64,000 bases of DNA, taken from assembly GCA_009823395.1 (NCBI GenBank), contig CM020501.1:9979361-10043360 (forward strand), in the 5' to 3' direction. A program made the translations under genes and the position numbers. The notes under the pieces are model-generated. The model ran no database searches and was not told the origin of the DNA. It worked only from the letters and a program-made list of their open reading frames with translations. The stretch is from Thamnaconus septentrionalis (Eukaryota; Chordata; Actinopteri; Tetraodontiformes; Monacanthidae). Below, piece by piece: positions 62,661 through 64,000 of this stretch (positions are counted from its first letter, which is position 1; every line of letters starts with the position of its first letter).

Positions 62661-64000
62661 TCACTGCTCACAGTTTTAGACGTAGAGTGATTGGTTTGTT
62701 TGTTGACACGCCGGGGCACTATTTATTTATTTATTTTTTTAAACAGTTTTCGTTTTAATTTGTTATTCTTCCAAGAATCGACGCCTGTGAGTCTGTGAAC
62801 ATGGAAAAACAACAACAAAACAAAAACAGAGAGGAAAGAATAAGACGCCTTTCAGTTTCAGCCGCCTAAAAGTCACACAGCACATGTATTTCTGTGAGTT
62901 TCGCCCCCATGCAAACCACATACACAACACCCACCACACATTACCTTCACTGCCCTGCTCTGATGTGGCCTCAATTTGACAAACATTCAACACAGTCGCA
63001 AAGAATAAGCATTTTGGTCAAACATACATCTGCCACACAACAACAACAACAACAGTCTGAACAACGTAGATATCATTGGTTGTTTAATTTGTCCGAGATC
63101 ACACGGAACTATAAGTGACACGACGATCAGTTCACATTTTTGTCTTGGAAAGAACAGCATGAATCATTGTCATCAGCACTTATTAGTCATACTAACTTTT
63201 ATAACAGACATACAATACTAAGTAAAGTAGTCCAAGTGCCTGAACCAGTTTAAGGCCCCTGCTGCTCAAATCGCTAAAGCATGTGTGGGCTGATAAATAA
63301 CCACATAAGGTGGCTGTAAGGTCCCACATTGTGCAAAATCCCCTTCGCAAAACAATTTCAGACTTGTCTGTAGCATGTCAGTGAACTCCCCAGAAGTGAC
63401 AAAAATTCCATTCTACATCTATTCTTCTTGCTTGACTTTTCTGAAACCATACAGTTGTGGAAATGCCACTTTCCTATGACACAAAGAGAACTTCTACATC
63501 AGTGACATCTTTCAACGAGGCTTTTATCCTCATTTGCAAAGGAGTCTAAGGTGCTACAAACCTTTGGTTTGGAAGGAAGGTAAAACTGAATGTTTTGTGG
63601 GCGACTGTAAACAGAGGGCTAAATATTCTGTTTTCAGATAAATCAGTGGGGGCTATTTTTTTCAAACAGTTAATTGTGCAAATCTTAAGATGCAGGATCT
63701 TGAAACAGTCTTTAGGTCTCAACAGCAGAACTGTAGTCTGAAATGTTTCTCTGTCTACTATGTATTGGTGCAACTTATCACAGATTTTGGTCATTTTAAA
63801 GATAATAATTAAAAAACAAATACAACGAAGGAAACAACAGAATCAATTCATATACTCTACACACGTGTGTGCGTGTGTGTGTGTGTGTTGGGGGAAGTGG
63901 GGAAGGGTTGGGGGGTTCATATGCTTTCAAAAACAGGATGCAGTGAAATGTGTGGCTGTGGTTTTATAGACGGGTCAGCACCAGCCGACTGAAACCAGGT
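62661..64000. other. Sequence upstream of tbc1d9
   Basis: AT-rich, with a (CAA)n run near 63037-63054, a GT-rich run at 63865-63888 and the GGCTAAATAT repeat near 63600-63660. No exon of a next gene is recognised. Confidence 0.45.

Overview
The window is nuclear DNA of a ray-finned (teleost) fish. The evidence is short introns with GT-AG junctions that keep the reading frame, abundant (CA)n/(GT)n tracts, a fish-type tRNA-derived SINE, and the gene order elmod2 - ucp1 - tbc1d9, which is the conserved vertebrate neighbourhood of UCP1. There are no bacterial-type operons, no CRISPR and no stand-alone RNA genes that I could support.

Region 1 (1-21,190, minus strand) is a tandem duplication of a gene I do not recognise by name. 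It encodes a type II membrane protein with extracellular CUB domains. Copy B (7,692-16,852) can be assembled in full: 13 exons in consistent phase, 553 residues, one membrane segment and four CUB domains, then a stop. Copy A (4,835 down to the left edge) has the same membrane exon and two CUB domains, then a third CUB of C1r/C1s/MASP style, and leaves the window still open. The duplication includes a block upstream of each copy. A 690-bp MITE interrupts the copy A block and is absent at the same site in copy B. In copy B an internal CUB pair was duplicated again, and part of it is almost identical to its partner, as after recent gene conversion.

Region 2 (21,190-33,000) holds gprin3 (or a close gprin paralogue): a single large coding exon on the minus strand with a 5' UTR intron and a GC-rich promoter near 30.7-31.1 kb. 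The flanks hold only simple repeats that I can name.

Region 3 (33,000-39,700) holds elmod2 (plus strand, eight coding exons, 299 residues, one GC-AG intron), converging on ucp1 (minus strand, six coding exons, 306 residues). ELMOD2 is a GAP for ARL2-type GTPases. UCP1 is an inner mitochondrial membrane carrier.

Region 4 (39,700-64,000) starts with a repeat-rich gap containing a (TATC)n array and degenerate telomere-like repeats. It is followed by tbc1d9 on the minus strand: 21 coding exons, 1,253 residues, two GRAM domains, a Rab-GAP TBC domain and an EF-hand, with a CpG-rich promoter at about 62 kb that contains a CGG repeat. elmod2, ucp1 and tbc1d9 are neighbours by ancestry; nothing here says they act in one pathway.

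The most unusual content is in the CUB-gene cluster. Two copy B introns start with AC tracts and end with GU tracts placed directly at the acceptor, so each could pair end to end. I give all splice junctions from reading consensus sites and checking phase, not from transcripts.
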